Origin: an uncultured Bacillota bacterium
GTDB lineage: Bacteria; Bacillota; Clostridia; Oscillospirales; Oscillospiraceae
DNA: 25,299 bases
Assembly (NCBI GenBank): GCA_937890735.1
Contig: CALACZ010000109.1
Span: 1-25,299 of the forward strand
Direction of reading: 5' to 3'
Part shown: positions 1 through 7,122 of the stretch, piece after piece
Numbering within the stretch: the stretch's first letter is position 1
Layout: every line of letters begins with the position of its first letter
Notes under the pieces: generated by a model
The model's database searches: none
What the model saw: only the letters and a program-made list of their open reading frames with translations
What the model was told of the DNA's origin: nothing
Program-made: the position numbers and the translations under genes

Positions 1-1202
1 ACGGCGAGCTGAGCTGCCTGACCGGCATGACCGTCTCGACCGAGGGCGTCAGCGTCCTGATGATCAACCAGAACTGGCTCGACCAGCTCGGGCTGGACGT
101 CCCCAAGACGCTGAGCGATGTTGAAAACGTCGCCAGAGCGTTCAAGGAAGCCAAGCTCGCGGGCGACGCGACCGTCCCCATTCTCGGACCGTCCAACGCC
201 AACCGCCTCTATTCCACCTTTAACGATAGTGCAAACTGTCTCATGGGTCTTGATGCCGTATTCGGCGCAATGGGCGCATACCCAGGCTTCTTCTACGAGA
301 AGGACGGCGGCATTGTCTACGGCTCTCTGACACAGGAGACCAGAGACACGCTGGAGCTGCTTCAGAAGTGGTATGCTGAGGGGCTGCTTGACCCGGAGAT
401 CGGCATCCGTACCACCGGCTGGGAGCCCATCAATTCCAACAGCTGCGGTATGTTCTTTGGTCAGTGGTGGGACATCGGCTTCGGCAACCCCGCCTCCTTT
501 ACCAACGACCCCAACGCTGACTGGCGCGCCTACCCGATCTACAACGACCAGGGTGACTGGACCATCAAGCTGCCCGACGTCACCGCTGGTCAGCGCTTCT
601 GCATCAACGTCAACGCCTCTGACGACGCGGCGCGCGCCGCGATCATCGCCGTGAACCTGCTCAATGGCGAGGAATCCAACGACATCAATACCAGCACGAA
701 CGAGGACGTCGCGTGGTATCCGCTCCGCCTGACCGTTGCGGCGGAGGACTTTGTTGACCGCGCCTATCAGCACTGCCTTGCCGTTCTGAACGGAGAAGAG
801 GACATTGACCTCTACAAAGGCAAGCTGGCATACAACGAACTCTGGCAGTCCTCCCGCTATATCCATGAGATCATTCCCGACTACACACCCGGTCAGGAGC
901 TTGGACGCAAGGACTTTGTCATCTCCGATGATAACGCCAACTGGCAGGCGATCTATTCCTGGCTGATCGGCGATAAGCCGTATGCGACTGTCGATCCCGC
1001 CGAGACCGTCTACCCGGCTGTCAGCTACATGACGCAATCCATGGAGCTGTATTGGGATAACCTGGAATCGGCTGAAAAATCCATGATGCTCTCCGTCATC
1101 ACCGGCGAAAAGGACATCAGCGCGTTCGACGAGTTTGTGGACCAGTGGTATGCCGAAGGCGGTCAGACCATTCTGGATGAAGTCGCAAGCGAAGTGAACT
1201 GA
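1..1202 (+). CDS. ABC transporter sugar-binding protein, 5' truncated
   Basis: The frame is open from the left edge (first full codon at base 3) to a TGA at 1200-1202, giving 399 residues. ATG at 27 is internal, because the codons before it continue the protein. The sequence resembles the family-1 extracellular solute-binding proteins of the LipO/LplA type that feed LplB/LplC-like permeases, and it is rich in Trp and Tyr as sugar-binding proteins often are. About 100-150 N-terminal residues, including the signal peptide and lipobox, would lie upstream of the window. The two permease genes directly downstream support the role. The expected job is to capture an oligosaccharide outside the cell and hand it to the permeases; the sugar cannot be read from sequence. 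A peptide-binding role is less likely given the glycosidase-like and esterase genes downstream. Confidence 0.85.
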   Translation, partial: GELSCLTGMTVSTEGVSVLMINQNWLDQLGLDVPKTLSDVENVARAFKEAKLAGDATVPILGPSNANRLYSTFNDSANCLMGLDAVFGAMGAYPGFFYEKDGGIVYGSLTQETRDTLELLQKWYAEGLLDPEIGIRTTGWEPINSNSCGMFFGQWWDIGFGNPASFTNDPNADWRAYPIYNDQGDWTIKLPDVTAGQRFCINVNASDDAARAAIIAVNLLNGEESNDINTSTNEDVAWYPLRLTVAAEDFVDRAYQHCLAVLNGEEDIDLYKGKLAYNELWQSSRYIHEIIPDYTPGQELGRKDFVISDDNANWQAIYSWLIGDKPYATVDPAETVYPAVSYMTQSMELYWDNLESAEKSMMLSVITGEKDISAFDEFVDQWYAEGGQTILDEVASEVN

Positions 1203-1210
1203 GCCTCCCC

Positions 1211-1248
1211 GGAGCAGTCCGGTTTTTGCCGGACTGCTCCGTTTCTTT
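1211..1248 (+). terminator. Hairpin attenuator between binding protein and permeases
   Basis: Twelve perfect base pairs (GGAGCAGTCCGG, 1211-1222, with CCGGACTGCTCC, 1229-1240) close a six-base loop and are followed by GTTTCTTT. This has the form of an intrinsic terminator, though the T tract is interrupted. It lies between the binding-protein gene and the permease genes of what looks like one operon, and I see no convincing promoter between it and 1329. It is therefore probably a partial terminator or an mRNA-stabilising hairpin that keeps binding protein more abundant than permeases. Confidence 0.8.
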
Positions 1249-1328
1249 CATCCGCCCGGCGCGCAAGCGACTGAAAAGCTGTCGCCGCTCCGCCTAATGA
1301 ACTGTATTAACGTTGGGAGAAATCGATC

Positions 1329-2267
1329 ATGTCCAAAAAAAGCGCTCTCAAGCCGCCGGTCTCCCGGCAGGTGCGCATCGGCCGCGTCCGAGAACAGGCG
1401 AACTACTGGATCATGTGCCTTCCCGCGATCCTATGGCTTGTGTTTTTCCATCTGTACCCCATGCTTGGCAACTGGATCGCCTTTGTGGATTACACCCCCA
1501 AAAAAGGGATCTTCGGCTCGACCTTTGTCGGTCTTCAGCATTTTAAGTATCTGTTTTCGCTGAAAGACGTGCGCAACGTCATCTCCAACACTGTGATCAT
1601 CGCGGTCGCAAAGATCATCCTGAACCTGTTCGTTCCGCTCATTTTCGCACTAATGCTCAACGAAGTACGCAACGTGCGTTTCAAAAAGTTCGTACAGACG
1701 ATCGTATATCTGCCGCATTTTATCTCGTGGGTCATCCTGGCGAGCATTCTCTCCAAGATTTTCGGATATACCGGCGTCTATAATCATATCATGGGTCTGT
1801 TCGGCAAAGACCCGCAGGTACTGATGTCTAACTCCACCTTCTTCCGCTGGTTCATCATCCTCGGTGAGGTGTGGAAGGAGTGCGGCTTCAACGCCATCAT
1901 CTACCTTGCCGCGCTGACGTCGATCAGCCCGAACCTCTATGAGGCAGCTGCCATCGATGGGGCAAATCGATGGCAGTCCATGCGCTCGATCACGCTCCCC
2001 GCGCTGCGCCCGACGGTCGTTCTGCTGGCAACGCTCGCCATGGGCAACGTGCTCAACGCCGGCTTCGATCAGGTCTTTAACCTCTATAATCCCATGGTCT
2101 ACGGCGTCGCGGATATTATCGACACCTGGGTCTACCGCATCGGTCTTGTCAATATGAACTACTCGCTCGGCACCTGCGTTGGTCTGTTCAAGTCCGTTAT
2201 CAGTATGCTGCTTCTGACAAGTTCGTATGCCCTGGCATACAAATTCGCAGATTACCGCATCTTCTGA
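1329..2267 (+). CDS. Sugar ABC transporter permease, LplB-like
   Basis: This 312-residue membrane protein is the first of two permease subunits of a CUT1-type carbohydrate importer. Hydrophobic segments recur along its length: about residues 27-48, 85-110, 123-145, 173-196, 226-245 and near the C terminus. The EAA loop that contacts the ATPase is at about residues 205-224 (EAAAIDGANRW followed by ITLP). Length and N-terminal form (a basic tail, then the first helix ending in the HLYPM region) fit the LplB/YteP group. A purine-rich GGGAGA sits about ten bases before the ATG. The next gene starts within 16 bases of the stop, so the two permeases are probably co-translated. Substrate specificity is unknown. 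Confidence 0.93.
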   Translation: MSKKSALKPPVSRQVRIGRVREQANYWIMCLPAILWLVFFHLYPMLGNWIAFVDYTPKKGIFGSTFVGLQHFKYLFSLKDVRNVISNTVIIAVAKIILNLFVPLIFALMLNEVRNVRFKKFVQTIVYLPHFISWVILASILSKIFGYTGVYNHIMGLFGKDPQVLMSNSTFFRWFIILGEVWKECGFNAIIYLAALTSISPNLYEAAAIDGANRWQSMRSITLPALRPTVVLLATLAMGNVLNAGFDQVFNLYNPMVYGVADIIDTWVYRIGLVNMNYSLGTCVGLFKSVISMLLLTSSYALAYKFADYRIF

Positions 2268-2282
2268 GGAGGCATGGGGACT

Positions 2283-3170
2283 ATGGTTGAAAATCGGACA
2301 AGGACCGCTAAAATCGCAAATGCGGTCATCTATGCGCTGCTGGCGCTGGTCGCGCTGAGCTGCCTGTACCCGCTGTGGTATACGCTCTGCCTCTCCATCT
2401 CCAAAAAATCCGCCGTGGATGCGGGTTGGGTCTCCGCCTATCCGATCGGTTTTTCTCTGGCAAACTATAAAAAAATCGTCTCCGACTCCGTATTCCTGAA
2501 CTCCGTCTGGATCTCCGTGCGCCGCGTTCTGGTCGGCACGCCGCTGACACTGGCGGTCATCGTCCTGGTCGCCTATCCCATCTCCAAATCCGCCCGGGCC
2601 TTCCGCGGACGCAATTTCGTGATATGGCTGCTGGTGTTCTGTATGCTGTTCGGTGCGGGGCTCGTGCCGTGGTACATCAGCATGGTCAAGCTGAAAATGA
2701 TCAACAACTTCTGGGGTCTCATCCTCAGCACGGGTCTGCCGATCTACTACGTCATTCTGGTCATGAACTTTTTCCGCAGCATCCCGAAGGAGCTGGAGGA
2801 AGCCGCGATCATGGACGGCGCGGGGCAGTGGCGGCTGCTGATCGACATCGTGCTGCCGTGCTCCCTGCCGGTGCTCGCCACGATCACGCTGTTTGTCGGC
2901 GTCAACTACTGGAACGAATACTATAACGGTATGCTGCTCTCCACGACCGACACGTTCTATCCGCTCATGACCTACATCAAATCCCTCGTCATCCCCATCA
3001 ACACCTCCGTCAGCATGACGCCGGAGCAGCTCAAGGAGATGGCAAAGCTCTCAAACGACGGGCTCAACGCCGCCAAGGTGTTTGTCGCGCTCGTGCCGAT
3101 GCTGGTCATCTATCCCTGGCTTCAGAAATATTTTATCAGCGGCATCATGATCGGCTCTGTGAAGGAATAA
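2283..3170 (+). CDS. Sugar ABC transporter permease, LplC-like
   Basis: This is the second permease subunit of the importer, 295 residues from the chosen start. The EAA motif (EEAAIMDGAGQW, then IVLP) is at about residues 172-194. About six hydrophobic segments and the C-terminal ISGIMIGSVKE tail are typical of LplC/YtcP proteins. Two in-frame ATGs are possible. The one at 2274 is only one base from the AGGAGG at 2267-2272, while the one at 2283 is ten bases from it, so 2283 is preferred. The ribosome site begins within the stop codon of the previous gene, which suggests tight coupling. No ATP-binding subunit is encoded nearby; such importers commonly share an MsmK/MsmX ATPase encoded elsewhere. 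Confidence 0.92.
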   Translation: MVENRTRTAKIANAVIYALLALVALSCLYPLWYTLCLSISKKSAVDAGWVSAYPIGFSLANYKKIVSDSVFLNSVWISVRRVLVGTPLTLAVIVLVAYPISKSARAFRGRNFVIWLLVFCMLFGAGLVPWYISMVKLKMINNFWGLILSTGLPIYYVILVMNFFRSIPKELEEAAIMDGAGQWRLLIDIVLPCSLPVLATITLFVGVNYWNEYYNGMLLSTTDTFYPLMTYIKSLVIPINTSVSMTPEQLKEMAKLSNDGLNAAKVFVALVPMLVIYPWLQKYFISGIMIGSVKE

Positions 3171-3199
3171 CACGCTTTTGTACATAGAAAGGAACATCT

Positions 3200-5092
3200 A
3201 TGCTGAACATCAACACCAAAGAGAACTGGCGTCGTCCGTTCACGCCGAAGCGCTATCTGCACGGACCGTTTTCGGAATACCTCTACACGCTCTGGGCGGA
3301 TATGAAGCTGCTGTGCGGTCCTGTTGTGGAGCAGACCTGCGGCTATCGCTCCGCTGGCGTCAAGCTCCTGCTCGGTAGAGAGCTGGTCAGCCCGGAGTTT
3401 GAAGCGGTGCAGACCATCGCGCGCGAGGACGGTCTGCCGCTGCACGCACTGCGCTATGAAACACAGGACATCCGCATCGACATGGAGGCATTTTGCAGCA
3501 CCGGCTCGCGCGTCCCGAGCGGCTTTTTGAAGCTCACCGTGACGAATCGGACGCACCGAACCTATTCCGACCAGCTCGCGCTCCTGCCGCGCACCGGCAG
3601 AGAGGATCACCTCGTCGGCATGGAGGTCGATGGCTACGCACATTTTGACGGCAACGAGCACAACTGGGGTTTTCTGGAGACAAACTGGATGTTTACAGAT
3701 GGTCGCCGAATGAGTGACGGCGAATACGAGATCCTGCTCGAAAAATGTGGCTTTACGCCGGTCTGGCAGGGCGATGAGGACGGGCTCGTCTGGTATCAGC
3801 GCAGGCTGCTGCGCCTTGTCTATACGCTCGCTCCGAAGCAGAGCTGCACGCTGACCCTGCGTCTGCGTCCCGCCGCCGGTGCGTCGGAGGCGTTCTGCTA
3901 CGAAACCGAGCGCGCGGCTGCCGAGGATTTTTGGCAGCGTCAGCTTGCGCGCATCCACTGCGTCCCCGACAGTGAGGCGCATATGGACATCGTCCGCAAC
4001 CTCACTGTGCAGTCGCTTCAGATGTTCTCCTACCCGGTCGGAAAAGACTATGTCCTCGCCCGGCAGGGCGGCTTGCAGCGCATTATCTGGCCGGCGGAGG
4101 CGTGGGAGTTCCTCGTCATGCTCAATAAAATGGGCGATTTCGGCGAGTATACCGAAACCGCGTATGACACCTATTTTGACGTCCTGACCGTCTCCGGCGG
4201 CGCGGACGACGGCTATCTCGCCGCCGCCAACGGCTGGGCGGGCCATACCGCTGCTGCGGTGCTCGCCTGCTCGGATTATCTCATCCATTCGGGCAGCCGC
4301 CGCGTCTGCGAAAAATACGCCGAAAAGCTCTACCGCGCCTTCTGCTGGATGCAGCGCAAGCGCCACTCCACCTATGAGATGGACTGCATCGGCAAGGGCA
4401 TCTTCCCGCCGATGAAGAGCAGCGACTGGCCTGGTGAATACCAGAGCTGGTGCATCACCGACTGCACGAATCTGCAAAGCTACGACCGTCTGGCGGATGC
4501 GTTTGCGCAGTACCATGATCCGCGCGCGCAGGAAATCCGCGACGCGCACACAGACTATATGACCTGTATGCGCAAACTGCTGGACGCGGAAGTCGCCAAA
4601 AACACGCGCGGCGACGAGATCCTGCTGACCAACAAGATCGGCATCGAATTGACCGATCCGCCCAGCGGACCGTATTTTGACGATGGACCGCGCGATCTGC
4701 TGCTCGCCGGCGTGATGGACGCGAACAGCGAGACGATGGAAAAGGCGGAGCGCTATTTCCGTCGCCGCGGCTGTATGCGCAACGGTCTGACGGGGCTGAT
4801 GAACGACGGTCTCATCTTCCAGGGACACAATGCTGACCCGTGGGCGGGGCATACCTGGTATACCTCCTCGGGCGACAAGGGCTGGTTTTTCGCATGGCTC
4901 AAACGCGGTGAGCGTGAAAAGGCGTGCCAGACGCTCGAAGCGCAGATGTATTACGGCATGACCGACGCCTATTACATGATGGAGCGCTACGCCGACAACG
5001 ACCCGTACTGGGTTCCCTGGTGTCCGAACGCCAGCGCGAATGGGCGTCTGCTGCAAATGCTGTTTGCATTCTACGGTGAAAAGAAGATCTGA
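3200..5092 (+). CDS. Putative six-hairpin glycosidase-like protein
   Basis: A 630-residue protein with no signal peptide, so probably cytoplasmic. The first ~245 residues look beta-rich. From about 255 on it becomes helical, with spaced aromatic and acidic patches (IIWPAEAWEF, GYLAAANGWAGHT, SSDWPGEYQSW, GHTWYTSSGDKGWF) of the kind seen in (alpha/alpha)6 six-hairpin glycosidases such as rhamnosidases and unsaturated glucuronyl hydrolases. I cannot assign a GH family or name the catalytic acids. An AAAGGA ribosome site stands seven bases before the ATG. Its place between the sugar importer and an SGNH esterase suggests it acts on the imported oligosaccharide. The fold assignment is inferred from layout and motif style, not from a recognised signature; it could belong to an undescribed family. 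Confidence 0.6.
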   Translation: MLNINTKENWRRPFTPKRYLHGPFSEYLYTLWADMKLLCGPVVEQTCGYRSAGVKLLLGRELVSPEFEAVQTIAREDGLPLHALRYETQDIRIDMEAFCSTGSRVPSGFLKLTVTNRTHRTYSDQLALLPRTGREDHLVGMEVDGYAHFDGNEHNWGFLETNWMFTDGRRMSDGEYEILLEKCGFTPVWQGDEDGLVWYQRRLLRLVYTLAPKQSCTLTLRLRPAAGASEAFCYETERAAAEDFWQRQLARIHCVPDSEAHMDIVRNLTVQSLQMFSYPVGKDYVLARQGGLQRIIWPAEAWEFLVMLNKMGDFGEYTETAYDTYFDVLTVSGGADDGYLAAANGWAGHTAAAVLACSDYLIHSGSRRVCEKYAEKLYRAFCWMQRKRHSTYEMDCIGKGIFPPMKSSDWPGEYQSWCITDCTNLQSYDRLADAFAQYHDPRAQEIRDAHTDYMTCMRKLLDAEVAKNTRGDEILLTNKIGIELTDPPSGPYFDDGPRDLLLAGVMDANSETMEKAERYFRRRGCMRNGLTGLMNDGLIFQGHNADPWAGHTWYTSSGDKGWFFAWLKRGEREKACQTLEAQMYYGMTDAYYMMERYADNDPYWVPWCPNASANGRLLQMLFAFYGEKKI

Positions 5093-5099
5093 GCAAAAA

Positions 5100-5136
5100 A
5101 TCGCGGTATGTTTTCCATCGGAAAGCATACCGCGAT
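5100..5136. repeat. Perfect intercistronic hairpin
   Basis: An 11-bp perfect arm (ATCGCGGTATG with CATACCGCGAT) extends inward through six more pairs, one of them G-T, to a three-base ATC loop. It begins eight bases after the glycosidase-like stop codon. A run of six A ends at its left edge, so it reads as a classic intrinsic terminator on the minus strand, where no gene is visible. On the plus strand it is followed by a mixed A/T stretch and not a clean T tract. It may stabilise or process the plus-strand message. Confidence 0.75.
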
Positions 5137-5155
5137 ACGAGAATATTGATATTTT

Positions 5156-5161
5156 GAGGGG
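5156..5161 (+). promoter_or_regulatory. Ribosome binding site that fixes a GTG start
   Basis: GAGGGG lies seven bases before GTG at 5169. No upstream in-frame ATG has comparable support, and the reading frame upstream of this point runs back into the preceding gene and through the intercistronic hairpin. This decides the start of the SGNH esterase gene. Confidence 0.8.
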
Positions 5162-5168
5162 ATCGTTT

Positions 5169-6242
5169 GTGGATATTTCTGAGATCGACCAGAATTATAA
5201 GAATATTTTCCGCTCCGCGGGCATGACGACCTATTCGGTCAACGAGCCGCCGTTTACGCTTTACGGACTCTGCCGCGAACCGGGCGATCAGGATTTCAAG
5301 CGCCTGCCGCACCACTTTGCGCAGACGCTGAAAAACGACACGCTGCGGCTTTTGTATCGGAATACTGCCGGGCTTCGCGTCCGTTTCCGCACAAACAGCC
5401 GCCGCATCCTGCTCAAATGCGAGCTGCCGGAGGTGTGCAGCACTGCCGATATGGCGCTTGCAGGCAGCAGCTGCTTTGACCTTTATGCAGACGGCAACTA
5501 TGTAAATGTGCTGCTGCCCGGTCTTGATCTGGACGGCTATCACGCCGAGAATCGCATGGGCGAGCATGGGTACAGCTCGGGATATGAATTTCCCGACTGC
5601 CGGATGCGGGAGATTCTGATCCATTTCCCACTGTATAACGACGTCAGCGCGGTCTATATCGGTCTGGAGGAAGCTGCGCAGCTCCTTCCTGCCCCGCCGT
5701 ATGCCCACCAAAAGCCCGTCGTCTTCTACGGCAGCTCCATCACGCAGGGCGGCTGCGCCTCGCATCCCGGCAACTGCTATTCTGCGATGCTCTCCCGACG
5801 GCTAAACGCGGATTTTATCAACCTCGGCTTCTCGGGCGCTTGCCGTGCTGAGCCGGAGATGGCGGAGTATATATCCGAGCTGGATATGCGCGTTTTTGTC
5901 TATGACTACGATCACAACGCACCGGACGCGGACTATCTGGAGCAAACACACCAGCCGTTTTTTGAGATCGTGCGCAAAAAGCAGCCGGAGCTGCCGATTG
6001 TCCTCATCAGCGCCGCCGACAATTATTTCCCGGACTGCCTGCGCCGCCGGGATATTATCCGCAGAACCTACGAGTGCGCCACCTCCGTCGGCGATCGCAA
6101 CGTCTATTTTGTGGACGGGCGCACGATCTACCGAAACGTCGGTACAAACGAGTGCCTCGTGGATGTCGCGCACCCGAACGATCTCGGCTTCTGGTGTATG
6201 GCGAACGCGATCGAGTCTGTGCTCGCACCATTGCTTCGCTGA
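5169..6242 (+). CDS. SGNH/GDSL esterase with GxDLY N-terminal domain
   Basis: From the GTG start the protein has 357 residues and no signal peptide. Residues ~1-175 form a beta-type domain with the FDLY signature (about 103-106) of the GxDLY domain that precedes GDSL_3 lipase domains. The SGNH core follows: YGSSITQGG with nucleophile Ser190, NLGFSGAC (about 218-225) for the oxyanion glycine, YDYDHN (about 245-250) in the position of the block III Asn, and DVAHPND with Asp332 and His335. Proteins of this kind remove acetyl or other acyl groups from carbohydrates. Its place after a glycosidase-like gene and a sugar importer suggests deacylation of the imported sugar. An upstream in-frame ATG at 5040 is rejected because it would overlap the previous gene and translate the hairpin. 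Confidence 0.88.
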   Translation: MDISEIDQNYKNIFRSAGMTTYSVNEPPFTLYGLCREPGDQDFKRLPHHFAQTLKNDTLRLLYRNTAGLRVRFRTNSRRILLKCELPEVCSTADMALAGSSCFDLYADGNYVNVLLPGLDLDGYHAENRMGEHGYSSGYEFPDCRMREILIHFPLYNDVSAVYIGLEEAAQLLPAPPYAHQKPVVFYGSSITQGGCASHPGNCYSAMLSRRLNADFINLGFSGACRAEPEMAEYISELDMRVFVYDYDHNAPDADYLEQTHQPFFEIVRKKQPELPIVLISAADNYFPDCLRRRDIIRRTYECATSVGDRNVYFVDGRTIYRNVGTNECLVDVAHPNDLGFWCMANAIESVLAPLLR

Positions 6243-6254
6243 CCCGTCACTTCT

Positions 6255-6911
6255 TTATTCCTCAATACCCGCCGCGCCGGTGCTCAGCCCCGGCGCGATT
6301 TTTTTGAATATTTTCCACAGCATTCTCGAATTCAGATACGCCGCCAGTGCAAAGCCGACCAGCAACCACACGATAAGCATCCGAAAGAAAACCTCCGGCA
6401 CAGTCAAAAACAGGATCACCGGCAGCAGATTGAGCACTGCCATCAATATCGTCCGCGGCAGGTTCGCGATGCTCAGCAGCAGTGCGTTGCGCAGCGTCCG
6501 CAGAACGCCGTCCCGAAACATCGCCACATAGGCGAACACATACGCATAGAGAAAAATCAACAACAGCAGCGGCAGCAGGCAAATAAACGGCATGACTGCT
6601 GAACCCGGCAGTCTGCCGCTCAAAAGCAGCCACAGATTGACCGCGCACAGCGCCGTCGGGATCAGCAGGACCAGCCAAACGAGCGTCGCAGGCTTAAATT
6701 CCCGCCGGAAAGTCCGAAAAAACTCCCGGATGACCGATGCATCCGTCTGCGCCGCGATGTTCAGGCACACGCGGTACAGTGCCGTCGTGGCTGCGCCCGC
6801 TGTCACGACGGGGATGCACAAAATAATCCACAAAATATTCAAGATCATCAGATCCGCCACGCGCGATAAAAACCGCATCAGCGGCGCATCCGGATCAAAC
6901 AGACGACTCAC
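6255..6911 (-). CDS. DUF624 (YesL-like) membrane protein
   Basis: The 218-residue protein starts at GTG 6911, seven bases after GGGAGGA. From there the N terminus reads MSRLFDPDAPLMRFLSRV, the usual start of YesL proteins. An in-frame ATG at 6932 sits upstream of that ribosome site and has no good site of its own. About five membrane segments are visible: near residues 18-45, 75-100, 108-135, 145-175 and 180-200. YesL-type proteins are regularly found with LplBC-type importers in pectin and other glycan loci of Firmicutes, but their biochemical role is not settled. Here the gene faces the sugar operon tail to tail. Its last ~15 codons overlap the operon's terminator. Confidence 0.88.
   Translation of the reverse strand: MSRLFDPDAPLMRFLSRVADLMILNILWIILCIPVVTAGAATTALYRVCLNIAAQTDASVIREFFRTFRREFKPATLVWLVLLIPTALCAVNLWLLLSGRLPGSAVMPFICLLPLLLLIFLYAYVFAYVAMFRDGVLRTLRNALLLSIANLPRTILMAVLNLLPVILFLTVPEVFFRMLIVWLLVGFALAAYLNSRMLWKIFKKIAPGLSTGAAGIEE
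6273..6305 (+). terminator. Intrinsic terminator of the sugar-use operon
   Basis: CGCGCCGG (6273-6280) pairs with CCGGCGCG (6290-6297) across a nine-base loop and is followed by A and seven T. It is a strong plus-strand terminator 30 bases after the esterase stop. All of it lies inside the last codons of the convergent yesL-like gene. Confidence 0.9.
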
Positions 6912-6971
6912 AGAAATTCCTCCCACAATCATACCCGCCGCCAACACCTCATCCAGCGACCTCCTGCCACA

Positions 6972-6977
6972 AGTATA
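6972..6977 (-). promoter_or_regulatory. Extended -10 promoter of the yesL-like gene
   Basis: Read on the minus strand, TGGTATACT gives a TATACT -10 hexamer with the TGn extension. The -35 region, at about 6995-7000, is poor, as is common with extended -10 promoters. Transcription would start near 6965, leaving a leader of about 55 bases before the GTG start. Confidence 0.6.
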
Positions 6978-6993
6978 CCATATGACTGCACAC

Positions 6994-7045
6994 TTTGCAC
7001 CCATGTTTGGCAAACTGCGAACGTTTTGCATACCCGGTCGCAAAA
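6994..7045. promoter_or_regulatory. Two TTTTGC/GCAAAA inverted repeats, possible operators
   Basis: Two similar inverted repeats lie just upstream of the yesL-like -10 box: TTTTGC-N10-GCAAAA at 7024-7045 and TTTGC-N11-GCAAA at 6994-7014. The nearer one covers the weak -35 region. The shared arms and near-equal spacers suggest a repressor or activator site. This is inference from symmetry alone; no regulator gene is seen in the window. Confidence 0.4.
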
Positions 7046-7062
7046 GGTGCTTTGCTCTGCGC

Positions 7063-7107
7063 AAAAGCCGCCGCGCATCAGGTCAGCTTTGACGTGCGGC
7101 GGCTTTT
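7063..7107. terminator. Bidirectional terminator of the dlt-containing run
   Basis: AAAAGCCGCCGCGCA pairs with TGCGGCGGCTTTT-type sequence on the other arm, with one G-T pair, around a loop of about 15 bases. It sits 16 bases after the stop of the last gene of the minus-strand run. The T run is only four bases, so it may be moderate in strength. It could also act for plus-strand transcription. Confidence 0.75.
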
Positions 7108-7122
7108 GAATATTGCGGTCGA

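Noticed and set aside
3122..5128. Open frame of 668 codons on the minus strand opposite the glycosidase-like gene
   Set aside because: No recognisable protein features and no start signal. The opposite strand has a ribosome site, typical codon use and operon context.
5040..5168. Longer N terminus for the SGNH esterase from ATG 5040
   Set aside because: It would overlap the previous gene by 53 bases and translate the intercistronic hairpin. GTG 5169 has an ideal ribosome site.
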